A stretch of 64,000 nt of DNA from an uncultured Opitutales bacterium (GCA_944389885.1 CALXNZ010000002.1:1-64000); one strand, 5' to 3'; counted from the first letter of the stretch, positions 11,114 to 20,588 are shown. Made by a program: numbers and translations. The notes: a model not told the origin generated them from the letters alone.

Positions 11114-12028
11114 ATGGAAGACATCGTAATAATAGGAAGCGGCTGCGCCGGGCTTAGCGCGGCAATTTACGCGGCTCGCGCAGGATTAAATCCGCTTGTG
11201 CTTGAAGGCGGACAACCCGGAGGCTTAATCACCACTACCAATGAAGTCGAAAATTTTCCTGCATTTCCAGAGGGGGTAAACGGTTTTGACCTCGCATGGA
11301 AAATGCGCGAACAAGCATTAAAATTCGGCGCGCGCATCGAGGGCGCCATTGTGGAACGGGCGGAACTTTTATCTTCTCCTAAAAAACTTTTTTGCGAAGG
11401 CGGCAATGTCATAGAAGCCGCGAAAGTCGTGGTGGCTACGGGATCCTCCCCGCGCATGACAGGCGCCAAAAACGAATCCAACCTGTACGGCGGCGGCGGG
11501 GTGTCAACATGCGCCACATGCGACGGCGCATTTTACCGCAATATGCCGGTAGCCGTAGTGGGCGGAGGCGATACCGCCTGCGAGGAAGCCATATTTCTGA
11601 CGCGCTTTTGTTCTTCCGTTAGCATTATTCATAGGCGAAATGAATTTCGCGCGTCAAAAATTATGTCGGAGCGCGTATTTTCAAATCCAAAAATCGAGAC
11701 TGTACTCGACTCGGTACTTGACGAAGTTCTGGCTGACGACGGCGGTAAATGCCGCGGAATCATAGTAAAAAACGTAAAGACAGGACAGTTGAGGGAAATC
11801 GATGTCAAAGGATTGTTCATAGCCATAGGGCATACTCCCAATACGAAATTTTTGAAAGACAGCGGACTGTCATTTGACGACGACGGATATATTATTACAA
11901 AGGGGTCAATGGTTGAAACTGGCATCGACGGGGTTTACGCGGCCGGAGACTGCTCCGACAGGCGCTTCAGACAAGCCATTACCGCTTCCGCCACGGGGTG
12001 CATGGCGGCAATCTTGGCGAGCTCTTAA
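11114..12028 (+). CDS. trxB: Thioredoxin reductase
   Basis: 304 residues from the ATG at 11114, which begins the FAD-binding motif (EDIVIIGSGCAGLSAAIYAA); a GTG at 11090 would only add eight unneeded residues. The redox-active CATC pair is at residues 133-136, followed by DGAFY. The second nucleotide fold GGGDTACEEA and the C-terminal FAD motif GVYAAGDCSDRRFRQ are present. It reduces thioredoxin with NADPH. The stop is 3 bases before the prmA start, so the two are probably co-transcribed. No thioredoxin gene is in the window. Confidence 0.95.
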   Translation: MEDIVIIGSGCAGLSAAIYAARAGLNPLVLEGGQPGGLITTTNEVENFPAFPEGVNGFDLAWKMREQALKFGARIEGAIVERAELLSSPKKLFCEGGNVIEAAKVVVATGSSPRMTGAKNESNLYGGGGVSTCATCDGAFYRNMPVAVVGGGDTACEEAIFLTRFCSSVSIIHRRNEFRASKIMSERVFSNPKIETVLDSVLDEVLADDGGKCRGIIVKNVKTGQLREIDVKGLFIAIGHTPNTKFLKDSGLSFDDDGYIITKGSMVETGIDGVYAAGDCSDRRFRQAITASATGCMAAILASS

Positions 12029-12030
12029 TT

Positions 12031-12900
12031 ATGATTAGAATTTACCTTTCCACAAAAGATTCATTAGTCCCGTGCCTGGAAGACTATTTTTGCGAGAATT
12101 CCCTCTGCAACTGGGGCGTATCCAAAACGTCCGACGCGCTTCCTCCGGAATTGTTTGGATATTTCGATTCCGCAGAAGAGGCGCTTTGCGCGTTGTCGGA
12201 ATTGAAAAAAGCATTTCCGGAAATCGACGCCGAACCCAAAATAGAAGAAATAGAAGATTCGGACTGGCAGAATAAATACAAAGAATTTCTGACAGCCTGG
12301 AATTTTAAAAATCTCCATTGGGTTCCGGTGTGGATGCGGGAACAATACAAGGCCCCCCCTCTCGACAAGGTTCTCTATTTCGACGCCGGCTTAGCCTTCG
12401 GAACCGGAGACCACCCCACGACGCGCCTATGCGCAATGGCTATGATGAGATACGCCGATGAATGCGCAGACGTGTCGCAAAAGTCCCTTATAGACGCCGG
12501 CTGTGGATCCGGCATTTTGGCATTGAGCGCAAAACTCCTCGGATTCGGAGACGTGTTTGGATTCGACAGGGATACCGAAGCGGTAAGGGCGAGCATTGAG
12601 AACGCAAAATACAACAATATAGAGGGAGTGGTTTTTGCCCACTCCGGAATAGAAAACGCCTTGGAAGGACGCAAAGCGGATATAATTTTGGCAAACATTC
12701 AAGCTGACGTATTGTGCATCTACGCGGAAAATCTCATTAAAGCAGTGTCCGACGGAGGCAGGCTCGTGCTGAGCGGAATTCTCGCAGCGGAAAACGCGGA
12801 AGTAAAAAAGTATTTCGACGGGCTGTGCGCGGACAAATTCCACCCGTCGAAAGCGGAATTTATGGGTGACTGGTCGAGTTTGGAATTCATCGGAAAATAG
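12031..12900 (+). CDS. prmA: Ribosomal protein L11 methyltransferase
   Basis: 289 residues from the ATG at 12031, just after the trxB stop; an earlier GTG or ATG inside trxB is unlikely. The protein has a small N-terminal domain and a class I SAM-binding domain with the PrmA signature AFGTGDHPTT, then LIDAGCGSGILAL and ILANIQADVL. It methylates L11 in known cases. The position between trxB and a YhaM-like gene suggests a housekeeping operon. Confidence 0.9.
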   Translation: MIRIYLSTKDSLVPCLEDYFCENSLCNWGVSKTSDALPPELFGYFDSAEEALCALSELKKAFPEIDAEPKIEEIEDSDWQNKYKEFLTAWNFKNLHWVPVWMREQYKAPPLDKVLYFDAGLAFGTGDHPTTRLCAMAMMRYADECADVSQKSLIDAGCGSGILALSAKLLGFGDVFGFDRDTEAVRASIENAKYNNIEGVVFAHSGIENALEGRKADIILANIQADVLCIYAENLIKAVSDGGRLVLSGILAAENAEVKKYFDGLCADKFHPSKAEFMGDWSSLEFIGK

Positions 12901-12926
12901 AGCCTAAAAAGTATCAGTTCAGTGCT

Positions 12927-13904
12927 ATGAAAATTTCAGACATACGCGCATTAAGGGAAGAGGAAACCGGGAAAACGTGCCATTTTTTTGCCCTTCTCAA
13001 ATCCTTGCAATCCCGAAAGGCAAAAAACGGCAGCGACTTTTTAATGCTGGAATTTGGCGACAACACGGGAACGCTCGCCGGAATGTGCTTTGACAGTTCC
13101 CCGGCATTTAACCAGCTGAAGAACGCGTCTGCCGGAGACGTATTTGAAACAGAAGCCGAAATCGACTTCTATCAAGGGCGCCTAAGCCCCAAAATTTTCC
13201 ACGCCAGAAAGCTCGATTCTGAAGAAGCCGCCGCCTGCGCGGAATCGCTTGTGGAACGCTCTCCGCTCAATCCCGAAGAAATGCGCTCCGAACTTCAAGC
13301 GGCAATAGACAGAATATCTGATTCCGTTCTAAAATCTGTCGTGGAAACCGCCCTGGAAGAAGCAGGCGCGGAATTCTTCACCAGTGTTGCCGCCGTAAGA
13401 ATGCACCACGCCTACTTGAACGGGCTATTGGAACACACTCTGAAATGCGCGCGTACAACCATCGCGCTGCTTCCCCTGTATCCTTTTGTGGATGCGGATC
13501 TCGCCCTTGCCGGAACAATACTCCACGACATCGGAAAAGTTTTGGAATATTCCCAGGGCCTGGCTGTGGAAAAAACTCGCGTAGGAATTTTACAGGGACA
13601 TGTTGTTCTCGGATACAGAATGGTGAGACGGGCCGCAATAAAGTGCGGATTGGATCCATTGTTGCGCGAGAGGCTCGAGCATATAATATTGAGCCACCAG
13701 GGAGAGCTTGAATGGGGGGCAGCCGCAAAGGCTGCCACTCCTGAAGCCGTATTCGTATCCTCGATAGACAATCTCGACGCAAAATTAGGCGCTGTCGAAA
13801 GCGCTATAAGGAATGCCGAAGGCGCGGAATTTGTAGATGTGCCGGCCCTAAGGTTGAAAGTGCTCGCTACCCCTCCCATACACCCTCAACATACAGACAT
13901 TTAA
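12927..13904 (+). CDS. YhaM-like 3'-5' exoribonuclease (OB fold plus HD domain)
   Basis: 325 residues. An N-terminal OB-fold nucleic-acid-binding domain (about 15-95, with KAKNGSDFLMLEFGDNTG) is followed by an HD phosphohydrolase domain: HHAYLNGLLEHTLKCA supplies the first His, GTILHDIGKV the HD pair, and LEHIILSHQGELEWG the later ligands. The arrangement matches B. subtilis YhaM, a metal-dependent exonuclease. It is 26 bases after prmA and ends one base before the rdgB start, so it lies within the same transcription unit. Confidence 0.85.
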   Translation: MKISDIRALREEETGKTCHFFALLKSLQSRKAKNGSDFLMLEFGDNTGTLAGMCFDSSPAFNQLKNASAGDVFETEAEIDFYQGRLSPKIFHARKLDSEEAAACAESLVERSPLNPEEMRSELQAAIDRISDSVLKSVVETALEEAGAEFFTSVAAVRMHHAYLNGLLEHTLKCARTTIALLPLYPFVDADLALAGTILHDIGKVLEYSQGLAVEKTRVGILQGHVVLGYRMVRRAAIKCGLDPLLRERLEHIILSHQGELEWGAAAKAATPEAVFVSSIDNLDAKLGAVESAIRNAEGAEFVDVPALRLKVLATPPIHPQHTDI

Positions 13905-13905
13905 A

Positions 13906-14520
13906 ATGAGATTCTACATAGCCAGTTCAAACGCCCACAAAATTCGGGAATTTTCGCGAATGTTCGCCGGACGCGGAATGGACTGCGAAGTATTGGGAGC
14001 CGACGCCCTCACCCCATCTTTTTCCCCCGAGGAAGACGGCGATTCATTTGAAGCCAACGCCATGATAAAAGCCCGCGCCCTGCGAAGCCTTGCGCCGAAA
14101 GATTCCTATGTCATGGCCGACGACAGCGGATTGGTCGTGGACGCCCTAAACGGAGCCCCCGGCATACGTTCCGCCAGATACGCCGGGGTTTCGGGAAGCT
14201 CTGCCGACGCCGCCAACAACGCCAAGCTTCTAAAAGCCCTTTCAGAAGTTCCGGACAATCTGAGAACCGCCAGATTTGTCTGCGCAATAGCCCTAATATC
14301 TCCGGACTTATCCGAAAATATATTCAAGGGAACCGTGGAAGGGATTATAGGCCGGAAGGAAGCCGGAAAAGGCGGATTCGGATACGATCCTCTATTTATT
14401 CTTCCCGACCGTGGAATTACTACCGCGGAGCTGTCGGAGGACGAGAAGAATTCCATAAGCCACAGGGGAAAAGCTTTTATTTCGATGGCGGAATTTGTCA
14501 AAAAACAACTAAAAAAATAA
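13906..14520 (+). CDS. rdgB: XTP/dITP pyrophosphatase (RdgB/HAM1)
   Basis: 204 residues. It removes deaminated purine nucleotides (ITP, dITP, XTP). The family motifs are clear: FYIASSNAHKIREF at the N-terminus, EDGDSFEANAMIKAR, the acidic ADDSGLVVDALNGAPG, GKGGFGYDPLF and SHRGKAF near the end. It starts one base after the YhaM-like stop and is followed 4 bases later by galM, supporting one operon from trxB to galM. Confidence 0.95.
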   Translation: MRFYIASSNAHKIREFSRMFAGRGMDCEVLGADALTPSFSPEEDGDSFEANAMIKARALRSLAPKDSYVMADDSGLVVDALNGAPGIRSARYAGVSGSSADAANNAKLLKALSEVPDNLRTARFVCAIALISPDLSENIFKGTVEGIIGRKEAGKGGFGYDPLFILPDRGITTAELSEDEKNSISHRGKAFISMAEFVKKQLKK

Positions 14521-14524
14521 GAAA

Positions 14525-15640
14525 ATGAAAAAGATAGCATCAAGTATTGCGCTTTTATGCGCGGCGTTCTGCGCTACGGCTCAAAGCGTCCAAGAAGCCG
14601 ACTGGGGCTTCACAAAATTCAACGAACCCGTAAAGCTTTTTACGCTTAAGAATTCGCGCGGCATGACCGCAAAGATTTCCAATTACGGCGCAGTATTAGT
14701 TCAGCTAAATGTTCCAGACAGAAACGGGAAATTTGGGGACGTAATTCTCGGATACCCCAACGTAAAGGGATATGAGAGTCCGGACAACCCATACTTTGGC
14801 GCGGTAGTAGGCCGCTACGGAAACCGAATAGCAGGCGCAAAATTTGAAATAGACGGAGTTGAATACAAACTTCCAAAAAACGACGGCGAGAACTGCCTCC
14901 ACGGGGGAGCCGTTGGCTTCAATAAAAAGCTGTGGAACGCAAAAACAGAAGTCGGCAAAGATAGCGTCTCCCTCATTCTCACATGCAAATCTGCCGACGG
15001 AGAACAGGGATTCCCCGGAAATTTGGACGTATGCGTCACTTATACCCTAACAAATAAAAACGAGCTCATAATAAATTACAAGGCTAAGACGGACAAGCCA
15101 ACCCACTGCAACCTCACAAACCACTCTTATTTCAATCTTGCCGGAGAAGGCAGAGGCAACATACTGCGCCACGAAGTCACCATAAACGCGGACAAGTACA
15201 CCCCCGTTGATTCCTCGCTGATTCCAACAGGAATAGAGGAAGTAAAGGGGACTCCGTTCGACTTCAGGCGTCCAAAAGAAATAGGTTCGCGCATAGAGTC
15301 CGACAACAAGCAGCTCCGCTACGGCGGCGGATACGACCACAACTTTGTATTGAATAAAAAATCACCCAACGAAATGAGCTTTGCCGCCCGCGTTTACGAA
15401 CCCACAAGCGGACGCGAAATGACAGTATATACGACCGAACCCGGCCTTCAATTTTATGTTGGCAACTTCCTCGACGCCCTAAAAGGCAAAAACGGCCACG
15501 TTTATAGATACAGATACGGAATGTGCATGGAAACGCAACACTTCCCCAACTCTCCCAACGAGGAAGATTTTCCGTCCACACTTTTAAAACCGGGACAAGA
15601 ATACAATACCACAACAAAGTTCGTATTTAAGCACGATTGA
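14525..15640 (+). CDS. galM: Secreted aldose 1-epimerase
   Basis: 371 residues with a signal peptide (about 1-20, ending CATA-QS), so it should act in the periplasm. It interconverts alpha and beta anomers of sugars such as galactose and glucose. Family residues are visible: GRYGNRIAGAKF, the catalytic His in NLTNHSYFNLAG and the catalytic Glu in CMETQHFPNSPN. Periplasmic GalM is common in polysaccharide-degrading bacteria and fits the secreted glycosidases of this window. It is the last gene of the plus-strand trxB unit. Confidence 0.93.
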   Translation: MKKIASSIALLCAAFCATAQSVQEADWGFTKFNEPVKLFTLKNSRGMTAKISNYGAVLVQLNVPDRNGKFGDVILGYPNVKGYESPDNPYFGAVVGRYGNRIAGAKFEIDGVEYKLPKNDGENCLHGGAVGFNKKLWNAKTEVGKDSVSLILTCKSADGEQGFPGNLDVCVTYTLTNKNELIINYKAKTDKPTHCNLTNHSYFNLAGEGRGNILRHEVTINADKYTPVDSSLIPTGIEEVKGTPFDFRRPKEIGSRIESDNKQLRYGGGYDHNFVLNKKSPNEMSFAARVYEPTSGREMTVYTTEPGLQFYVGNFLDALKGKNGHVYRYRYGMCMETQHFPNSPNEEDFPSTLLKPGQEYNTTTKFVFKHD

Positions 15641-15693
15641 CAAATCGCATACTCCATCTGAAGAAGCATTCCGAATGGCGGAGCAGAGAGAGA

Positions 15694-15720
15694 GGCGCGG
15701 GGAAATCCCCGCGCCTTTTT
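15694..15720 (+). terminator. Terminator at the galM/porin convergence
   Basis: GGCGCGGGG, AAAT loop, CCCCGCGCC and five T. The T run favours the plus strand (galM); the porin gene on the other strand ends 4 bases away and may also use the hairpin. Confidence 0.88.
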
Positions 15721-15723
15721 ACA

Positions 15724-17142
15724 TTATAGGCTCAATCCGTATTGCAGGCCAAATACGACCGCATTAGGATACTCCCCTCCGCCGGTGTTCACTATAAACT
15801 GGACACCCGGCTGCACGAATGAAAACCGGTTTATTTGAAATTTGTAATTCAATTCCACGGCTATTTCGTAGGACCCCCTAAGGTCCGGATCGTCGAGGCT
15901 TGACGAGAATTTGCCGTAAGAGAAGCCGAGGCACAAGACGTCGTCGGCTCTCGACGTGAACGGAGCGTTAAACAAAAGGCCCCCGCTCGCAAACCACGGC
16001 ATTCTTGCCAATTCCTCGTAGGGGTCATATTGGACTATTCCCCATAAAACTATACCGCGCAAATCCCGATAGTTGTCTTCGGAACGCTTTATATATCTCG
16101 GGTCGTCGGTCTTCACTTGCCCCAAGTTAAAAATCATGTAATCGGCCTGGGCGTACATCGTGCAATTAAACGGTTTTGAACGCCCAGAATTGTCGACGTA
16201 TTGGGCGTTGTACCAATCGGCCGCAAAACCGGCAGAAATGTTGCCCGGGGATTCCCCGCTATCGTCGTGGTTTATATCCCAACCGAGTTCAAAATTGGCA
16301 TTTACCCCGTCTGCGCCAGAGAAGCTCCAATCGAGGCCGTGCATTCCCATAGAATCCTGCCTGTCGGAGTTTATCTGATAGACCCCTGCCCTAAAGTACT
16401 GCCCCTCGGAATGCTTTATTTGAGAATACGCGCCCCATGTTGAACCGGGATATGCCGACCATTTCAACTGGTTGAATATACCCACGGGATTCCCGTCTAT
16501 GGAGTTGCTCTGGTAAAGCCAATATATGGGTTTTGTTAGAAAATTATCGCCCGCTGCTATGCGCCCGAATTTTAGCGTAAAGCGCAAATCCGTATTTGGA
16601 ATTTCCCTGCTATAAACCGCGTAGAGCGACTGCAGGCGTATAGTCTGGCTCCCGTAATTTTGCTGAACGTTGAAGGCGTTGTGAATATATCTTTTGGTAA
16701 GACTTTCTCCGAATCTCCAAACCCACGTATTGCCTATGCTCCAACCTTCGAGGGAGTCAGATTTAACAAGCTTTGCCAAATCTATACCAACGCCCAGGTG
16801 CACGGAACTTGTATTTGTGGCCCCATGGCTATCACCTCCCCAAGGATTCGCCGCAAAATTGCCCAAATAACCTATGAGAGGCGTTATGCCGTAGTCGTCC
16901 AAAACCGTTCGCACACCCCACAAATTTCCGAGGGCGTGGGGCCCTCTGTACCATTGGTCCAAAGTGAGATTTAAAATCGACTCCTCATTCCGATAAAAAT
17001 CGTCGGAATAGTTTCCGAAAAGGCTCTGAGGGACTTCCGATTCCTCGTCAAACGCCTCAACATTAACATACGACCTCTGAACCACCCCAAACACTTGAGA
17101 TGAAATCAAAGCGCACAGAATGCCTGCTATACATTTCCTCAT
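15724..17142 (-). CDS. OprB-like carbohydrate-selective porin
   Basis: 472 residues from the ATG at 17142, which starts a signal peptide (MRKCIAGILCALISSQVFG); the in-frame extension to 17274 is AT-rich leader. The mature part is beta-strand-rich with alternating aromatic and polar residues and ends in a short YGLSL strand. Segments such as DQWYRGPHALGNLWGVRTVLDDYGI near residue 60, GKFSSSLDD and YEIAVELNYKFQI near the end are typical of OprB porins, which admit sugars across the outer membrane. It stands alone between galM and the pnt genes. Confidence 0.85.
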   Translation of the reverse strand: MRKCIAGILCALISSQVFGVVQRSYVNVEAFDEESEVPQSLFGNYSDDFYRNEESILNLTLDQWYRGPHALGNLWGVRTVLDDYGITPLIGYLGNFAANPWGGDSHGATNTSSVHLGVGIDLAKLVKSDSLEGWSIGNTWVWRFGESLTKRYIHNAFNVQQNYGSQTIRLQSLYAVYSREIPNTDLRFTLKFGRIAAGDNFLTKPIYWLYQSNSIDGNPVGIFNQLKWSAYPGSTWGAYSQIKHSEGQYFRAGVYQINSDRQDSMGMHGLDWSFSGADGVNANFELGWDINHDDSGESPGNISAGFAADWYNAQYVDNSGRSKPFNCTMYAQADYMIFNLGQVKTDDPRYIKRSEDNYRDLRGIVLWGIVQYDPYEELARMPWFASGGLLFNAPFTSRADDVLCLGFSYGKFSSSLDDPDLRGSYEIAVELNYKFQINRFSFVQPGVQFIVNTGGGEYPNAVVFGLQYGLSL

Positions 17143-17467
17143 AGTTGAAATTATTGAACCTTTACGGAATTTTGCAAATTTATAATCGGATATTTTAAAA
17201 TTTATACTGACTTTTATTATTGTATGAAAAATTCCGGCAATTTGAAAATGATTACATAAATTGAATATCAACAAAAATTAAATTATGCTAAAATCTAAAA
17301 TCCAAAATCCCCTATAATGCTCTCCCATATAAGATATTTTTTGTTGCAGTAGTCCACGCAGAAAAGAATTGTAAAAAGTCCTACGCTAAAAGTAGGCGTG
17401 TTTTCCAAAACAAATTAGGCGGAAAGCCAAATGGATTCCGCCTAATTTAAGAATATTGTCAGTGGCT
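17143..17467. other. AT-rich intergenic region between porin and pnt genes
   Basis: About 325 bases without a gene. The left part, just upstream of the porin, is very AT-rich and likely holds its promoter. The right end holds the pntB terminator. A small CCTAC/GTAGG hairpin lies near 17381-17396. No coding potential seen. Confidence 0.5.
17412..17448 (-). terminator. Terminator of the pnt operon
   Basis: A perfect 13-base inverted repeat (AAATTAGGCGGAA / TTCCGCCTAATTT) with an 11-base loop. On the minus strand it is followed by GTTTTGG, a short interrupted T tract, 20 bases after the pntB stop. Confidence 0.75.
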
Positions 17468-18880
17468 TTATTTGTCCTTAAACTTTGACACAAGCTCGTT
17501 CACGGTCGCTTTAGCGTCGCCATAAATCATGCGAGTGTTCGGACGGAAGAACAGGCTGTTTTCCAATCCCGAAAAACCGGTTCCCTTGCCGCGCTTAAGG
17601 GCAAATACAGTCTTTGCCTTAAACGCCTCGATTATTGGCATTCCGTAGATTGGGCTGCCCTTGTCCTCGGCGGCGGCGGGATTTACGACGTCGTTGGCGC
17701 CTATCACTATCGCCACGTCGGCGGTTTCCAAAATGCGGTTTGCCTCCTCCATCTCCTTGAGTTGTTCATAAGGGACGTCGGCCTCGGCGAGCAGAACGTT
17801 CATATGTCCCGGCATTCTCCCGGCAACCGGATGTATTGCAAAGTTCACTTCGGCGCCGTTATTCTCGAGGATTTCCGCAAGTTCTTTAACCGCGTGCTGG
17901 GCCTGCGCTACGGCCATGCCGTAGCCAGGAATGAACACAACGTTTTGGGCGGCCTCCAAGACATAATATGCGTCGTCGGTACTTATGGCTTTCATTTCTC
18001 CATCTACTTTCTGCGCTCCCTTTGACGAAGAAGAGCCGAATCCTGAGAACAAAACATTGCCAAGAGTCCTATTCATAGACTTGCACATAATCACCGTGAG
18101 AATGACACCGCTTGCTCCCACAAGGCAGCCCGCTACAATCAGAACATTGTTTTGTATTACAAATCCAGCCGCGCTTGCCGCAAGCCCCGACAGCGAGTTT
18201 AAGAGCGATATGACCACGGGCATATCGCCGCCGCCTATTGGCATAACCGCAACCACGCCCAATAGCAGGGAAAGTACAACCGACGCAATGAGGGCATAAT
18301 AGGCGATATTGCTATCCGGCCACGCGGAAAAAGATATGGCAGCCACAAGAGTGACGAGCGCCACAAAACCGTTTACGAGTTTCTGCCCGGCGTACACTTT
18401 GGCCCTGCCCGATATCTTACCGGACAATTTGCCCCACGCATAAACGCTTCCAGTGAAGGTTATGCCTCCTATTACAACAGCGGCCACAGTGGCTATTTTA
18501 GTAAAAGTATCCACTGCCGCCGAGTTTGCCACGGCTTTAAAATAATAGTCGGCCCAGCCCACCAAGAGGCTCGCCAAGCCGCCGAATCCGTTTAAAAGGG
18601 CGACCATCTCGGGCATTGAGGTCATTTTGACTTTTTTTGCGGCAAAAGCCCCTATGATTACGCCCAATGCCAAGCTTCCGCCGAGAATCGCCCAAGAGTA
18701 TGCGTCGGCGAAATCGAGTATCTGCCTGTCGAACAGCGTGACTACAACCGCTATTAGCATGCCTACTGCCGATATCGCATTTCCTTTGCGGGCGGTTTCG
18801 GCTTTGCCAAGCATCTTTATGCCAAATATGAACAATACGGACGCTACTATGTACACAAAATTTACAATAGAAGGATTCAT
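17468..18880 (-). CDS. pntB: NAD(P) transhydrogenase, beta subunit
   Basis: 470 residues. The N-terminal half is a multi-helix membrane domain (domain II) starting MNPSIVNFVYIVASVLFIFG. The C-terminal soluble NADP-binding domain contains VIFIPGYGMAV-like GYGMAVAQAQHAV, IHPVAGRMPGHMNVLLAEA and GANDVVNPAA. With PntAA and PntAB it couples proton entry to NADPH formation in the inner membrane. The start follows the pntAB stop by one base. Membrane helices and the domain III motifs make the assignment secure. Confidence 0.96.
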   Translation of the reverse strand: MNPSIVNFVYIVASVLFIFGIKMLGKAETARKGNAISAVGMLIAVVVTLFDRQILDFADAYSWAILGGSLALGVIIGAFAAKKVKMTSMPEMVALLNGFGGLASLLVGWADYYFKAVANSAAVDTFTKIATVAAVVIGGITFTGSVYAWGKLSGKISGRAKVYAGQKLVNGFVALVTLVAAISFSAWPDSNIAYYALIASVVLSLLLGVVAVMPIGGGDMPVVISLLNSLSGLAASAAGFVIQNNVLIVAGCLVGASGVILTVIMCKSMNRTLGNVLFSGFGSSSSKGAQKVDGEMKAISTDDAYYVLEAAQNVVFIPGYGMAVAQAQHAVKELAEILENNGAEVNFAIHPVAGRMPGHMNVLLAEADVPYEQLKEMEEANRILETADVAIVIGANDVVNPAAAEDKGSPIYGMPIIEAFKAKTVFALKRGKGTGFSGLENSLFFRPNTRMIYGDAKATVNELVSKFKDK

Positions 18881-18881
18881 A

Positions 18882-19163
18882 TTATTTATCTCCCTTCTTT
18901 TTGAACATCGCCAACATTCTGTCAGTGACCATATATCCGCCTATGACGTTTATGGTGGCGAGCACGAGGGCGGCCGCCCCAAGCACGGTGGCGAAGGTGC
19001 TGTTCGCCGTTCCAGCAGTGGCCACGAGAGCTCCCACTATGGTAATCCCGCTTATGGCGTTTGATCCGCTCATCAGTGGCGTATGCAGTTGGCTCGGAAC
19101 TTTCGATATGAGCTCGAAGCCCAGAAAAGCGGCCAACGTGAATATGAATAGAAGTAATATCAT
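18882..19163 (-). CDS. pntAB: NAD(P) transhydrogenase, alpha subunit part 2 (membrane)
   Basis: 93 residues, three or four hydrophobic helices. The sequence FELISKVPSQLHTPLMSGSNAISGI is the conserved membrane part that is fused to the C-terminus of PntA in E. coli. Here it is a separate gene, as in Rhodospirillum-type three-subunit enzymes. It lies between pntAA (18 bases) and pntB (1 base). Confidence 0.95.
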   Translation of the reverse strand: MILLLFIFTLAAFLGFELISKVPSQLHTPLMSGSNAISGITIVGALVATAGTANSTFATVLGAAALVLATINVIGGYMVTDRMLAMFKKKGDK

Positions 19164-19181
19164 TTTCTCTGTCGGTTAAAA

Positions 19182-20300
19182 TTACATTTTAAATCTGTCG
19201 TCCAATATTTCCCCGTTTGCGGCAACGAGGGCGGATTTCATGATAGGATCCTCCCTATCAACTACAAAATTTCCGTCCCGCATAAAATGCTCTATAAAAT
19301 TACACACATTGGAACTGAACATTTGGCTGGCAGTTGCCGGCACGGACGCTTCAAGGCAAGTATCCCCTATTATGGAGACCCCGTTGGGAGTTATTGCAAC
19401 TTGGTCGGGAATGGAGCCTTCAACGTTTCCACCGCCCTCCACTGCCATATCCACAATGACGCTTCCGGGTTTCATGCCCGCGACCATATCGGCGTTTAGC
19501 AGGCGCGGAGCCTTGCGGCCAAAGAGTTTTGCGGTGGTGATTACAACATCAGACTGCGCGCACACCTTTGCCATTCCCTTGCGCTGAAGTTCGAGTTGCT
19601 CCGGGGTCAAAGCTTTTGCGTAGCCTTGAGCCGTCTGGCCGGTGTCGCCCAAATCTATTTTTACGAATTTCGCTCCCAGGCTCTTTACCTGCTCCTCGAC
19701 AACGGGGCGAGTGTCGAATGCCTCGACCCTCGCGCCGAGGCGCTTAGCCGTGGCTATGGCTTGAAGTCCAGCCACACCCACGCCTATCACAAAGAATTTT
19801 AAGGGAGATATAGTGCCAGCCGGAGTCATCATCATAGGAGCTATCCTATTTATTATGCCGACAGCTTTTATAACCGCGCAATAACCTGCCAAATTCGACT
19901 GCGAGCTCAATACGTCCATTTTTTGGGCTATAGTTGAGCGAGGTATCATTTCAAAGCTCGCCGCGCTTACTCCGCAATCCGCAAAAGCTTTTATCAGGGC
20001 TTTCTCGTTGAAAGGATCCAAGAGGCTTAGATGAAAAGACCCCTTCTTAAAATTTGGAACTTCCGATATGTCCGGCTTGCGGACTGCAACTACAAAATCC
20101 GCTTCCTTAACGGCTTCGCGACCCACTATTTTAGCCCCCGCAGCTTGATAATCGGCGTCAGAGAATCCCGACTTTACTCCCGCTCCGGACTCAACGTTCA
20201 CTTCCCACCCCGCAGCGGAAAGTTTTTGCGCCCCCGATGGAATAAGCGCAACGCGCGTTTCCCTCGGATCTTTTTCCATTGTGACAAATAATGATTTCAT
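19182..20300 (-). CDS. pntAA: NAD(P) transhydrogenase, alpha subunit part 1 (NAD-binding)
   Basis: 372 residues, soluble NAD(H)-binding domain I related to alanine dehydrogenase. It opens with EKDPRETRVALIPSGAQKL, and the Rossmann core is FVIGVGVAGLQAIATAKRLGARVEAFD followed by RPVVEEQVKSLGAKF. IPGRPAP-like NAD loop residues appear as GRKAPRLLNADMVAGMKPGSVIVDMA. On the minus strand GAAGGGATA precedes the ATG and could be the ribosome site. First gene of the pnt operon. Confidence 0.95.
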   Translation of the reverse strand: MKSLFVTMEKDPRETRVALIPSGAQKLSAAGWEVNVESGAGVKSGFSDADYQAAGAKIVGREAVKEADFVVAVRKPDISEVPNFKKGSFHLSLLDPFNEKALIKAFADCGVSAASFEMIPRSTIAQKMDVLSSQSNLAGYCAVIKAVGIINRIAPMMMTPAGTISPLKFFVIGVGVAGLQAIATAKRLGARVEAFDTRPVVEEQVKSLGAKFVKIDLGDTGQTAQGYAKALTPEQLELQRKGMAKVCAQSDVVITTAKLFGRKAPRLLNADMVAGMKPGSVIVDMAVEGGGNVEGSIPDQVAITPNGVSIIGDTCLEASVPATASQMFSSNVCNFIEHFMRDGNFVVDREDPIMKSALVAANGEILDDRFKM

Positions 20301-20373
20301 TATCCCTTCAGTAATATTCCCGCCACCCCTAAAAACAAGCTTTTTTTAAGTTTTGCCCATTTCCAAGACAAGA

Positions 20374-20442
20374 CATTCGCCGCATTTAACCGCCTTTGCG
20401 ATTCCCGCAATCGAAGGTTGCGCGGCGGCATTTTTATTTTTT
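20374..20442 (+). other. Terminator-like structured segment, possible small RNA end
   Basis: CGCCGC (20378-20383) can pair with GCGGCG (20422-20427), enclosing a second hairpin (CCTT-tg-CGATT, CCCGC loop, AATCG-AAGG). It is followed by CATTTTTATTTTTT. The shape is that of a rho-independent terminator, but no plus-strand gene lies upstream, so a small RNA is possible. Pairing judged by eye. Confidence 0.35.
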
Positions 20443-20476
20443 GCGCAAAATCGGCTTTCAAACGCGGGCTAAAAAG

Positions 20477-20503
20477 TCAGCGGTTAGTCCGGCTGAGTTT
20501 TTT
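20477..20503 (+). terminator. Weak terminator-like hairpin
   Basis: TCAGC / GCTGA with a ten-base loop followed by GTTTTTT on the plus strand. The stem is only five pairs. It is the second such structure in the pnt-nifJ gap. Confidence 0.3.
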
Positions 20504-20588
20504 ATGCAATAAAAGAACTTAACATACATGCAGTGAGGATTTTTTGTATGCCATAAAAAAACCCTGGGCGCAATGGTTTATACAAAGT

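Noticed and set aside
11055-11129. 24-codon frame starting ATG at 11055 before trxB
   Set aside because: Overlaps the start of trxB and has no own ribosome site; chance.
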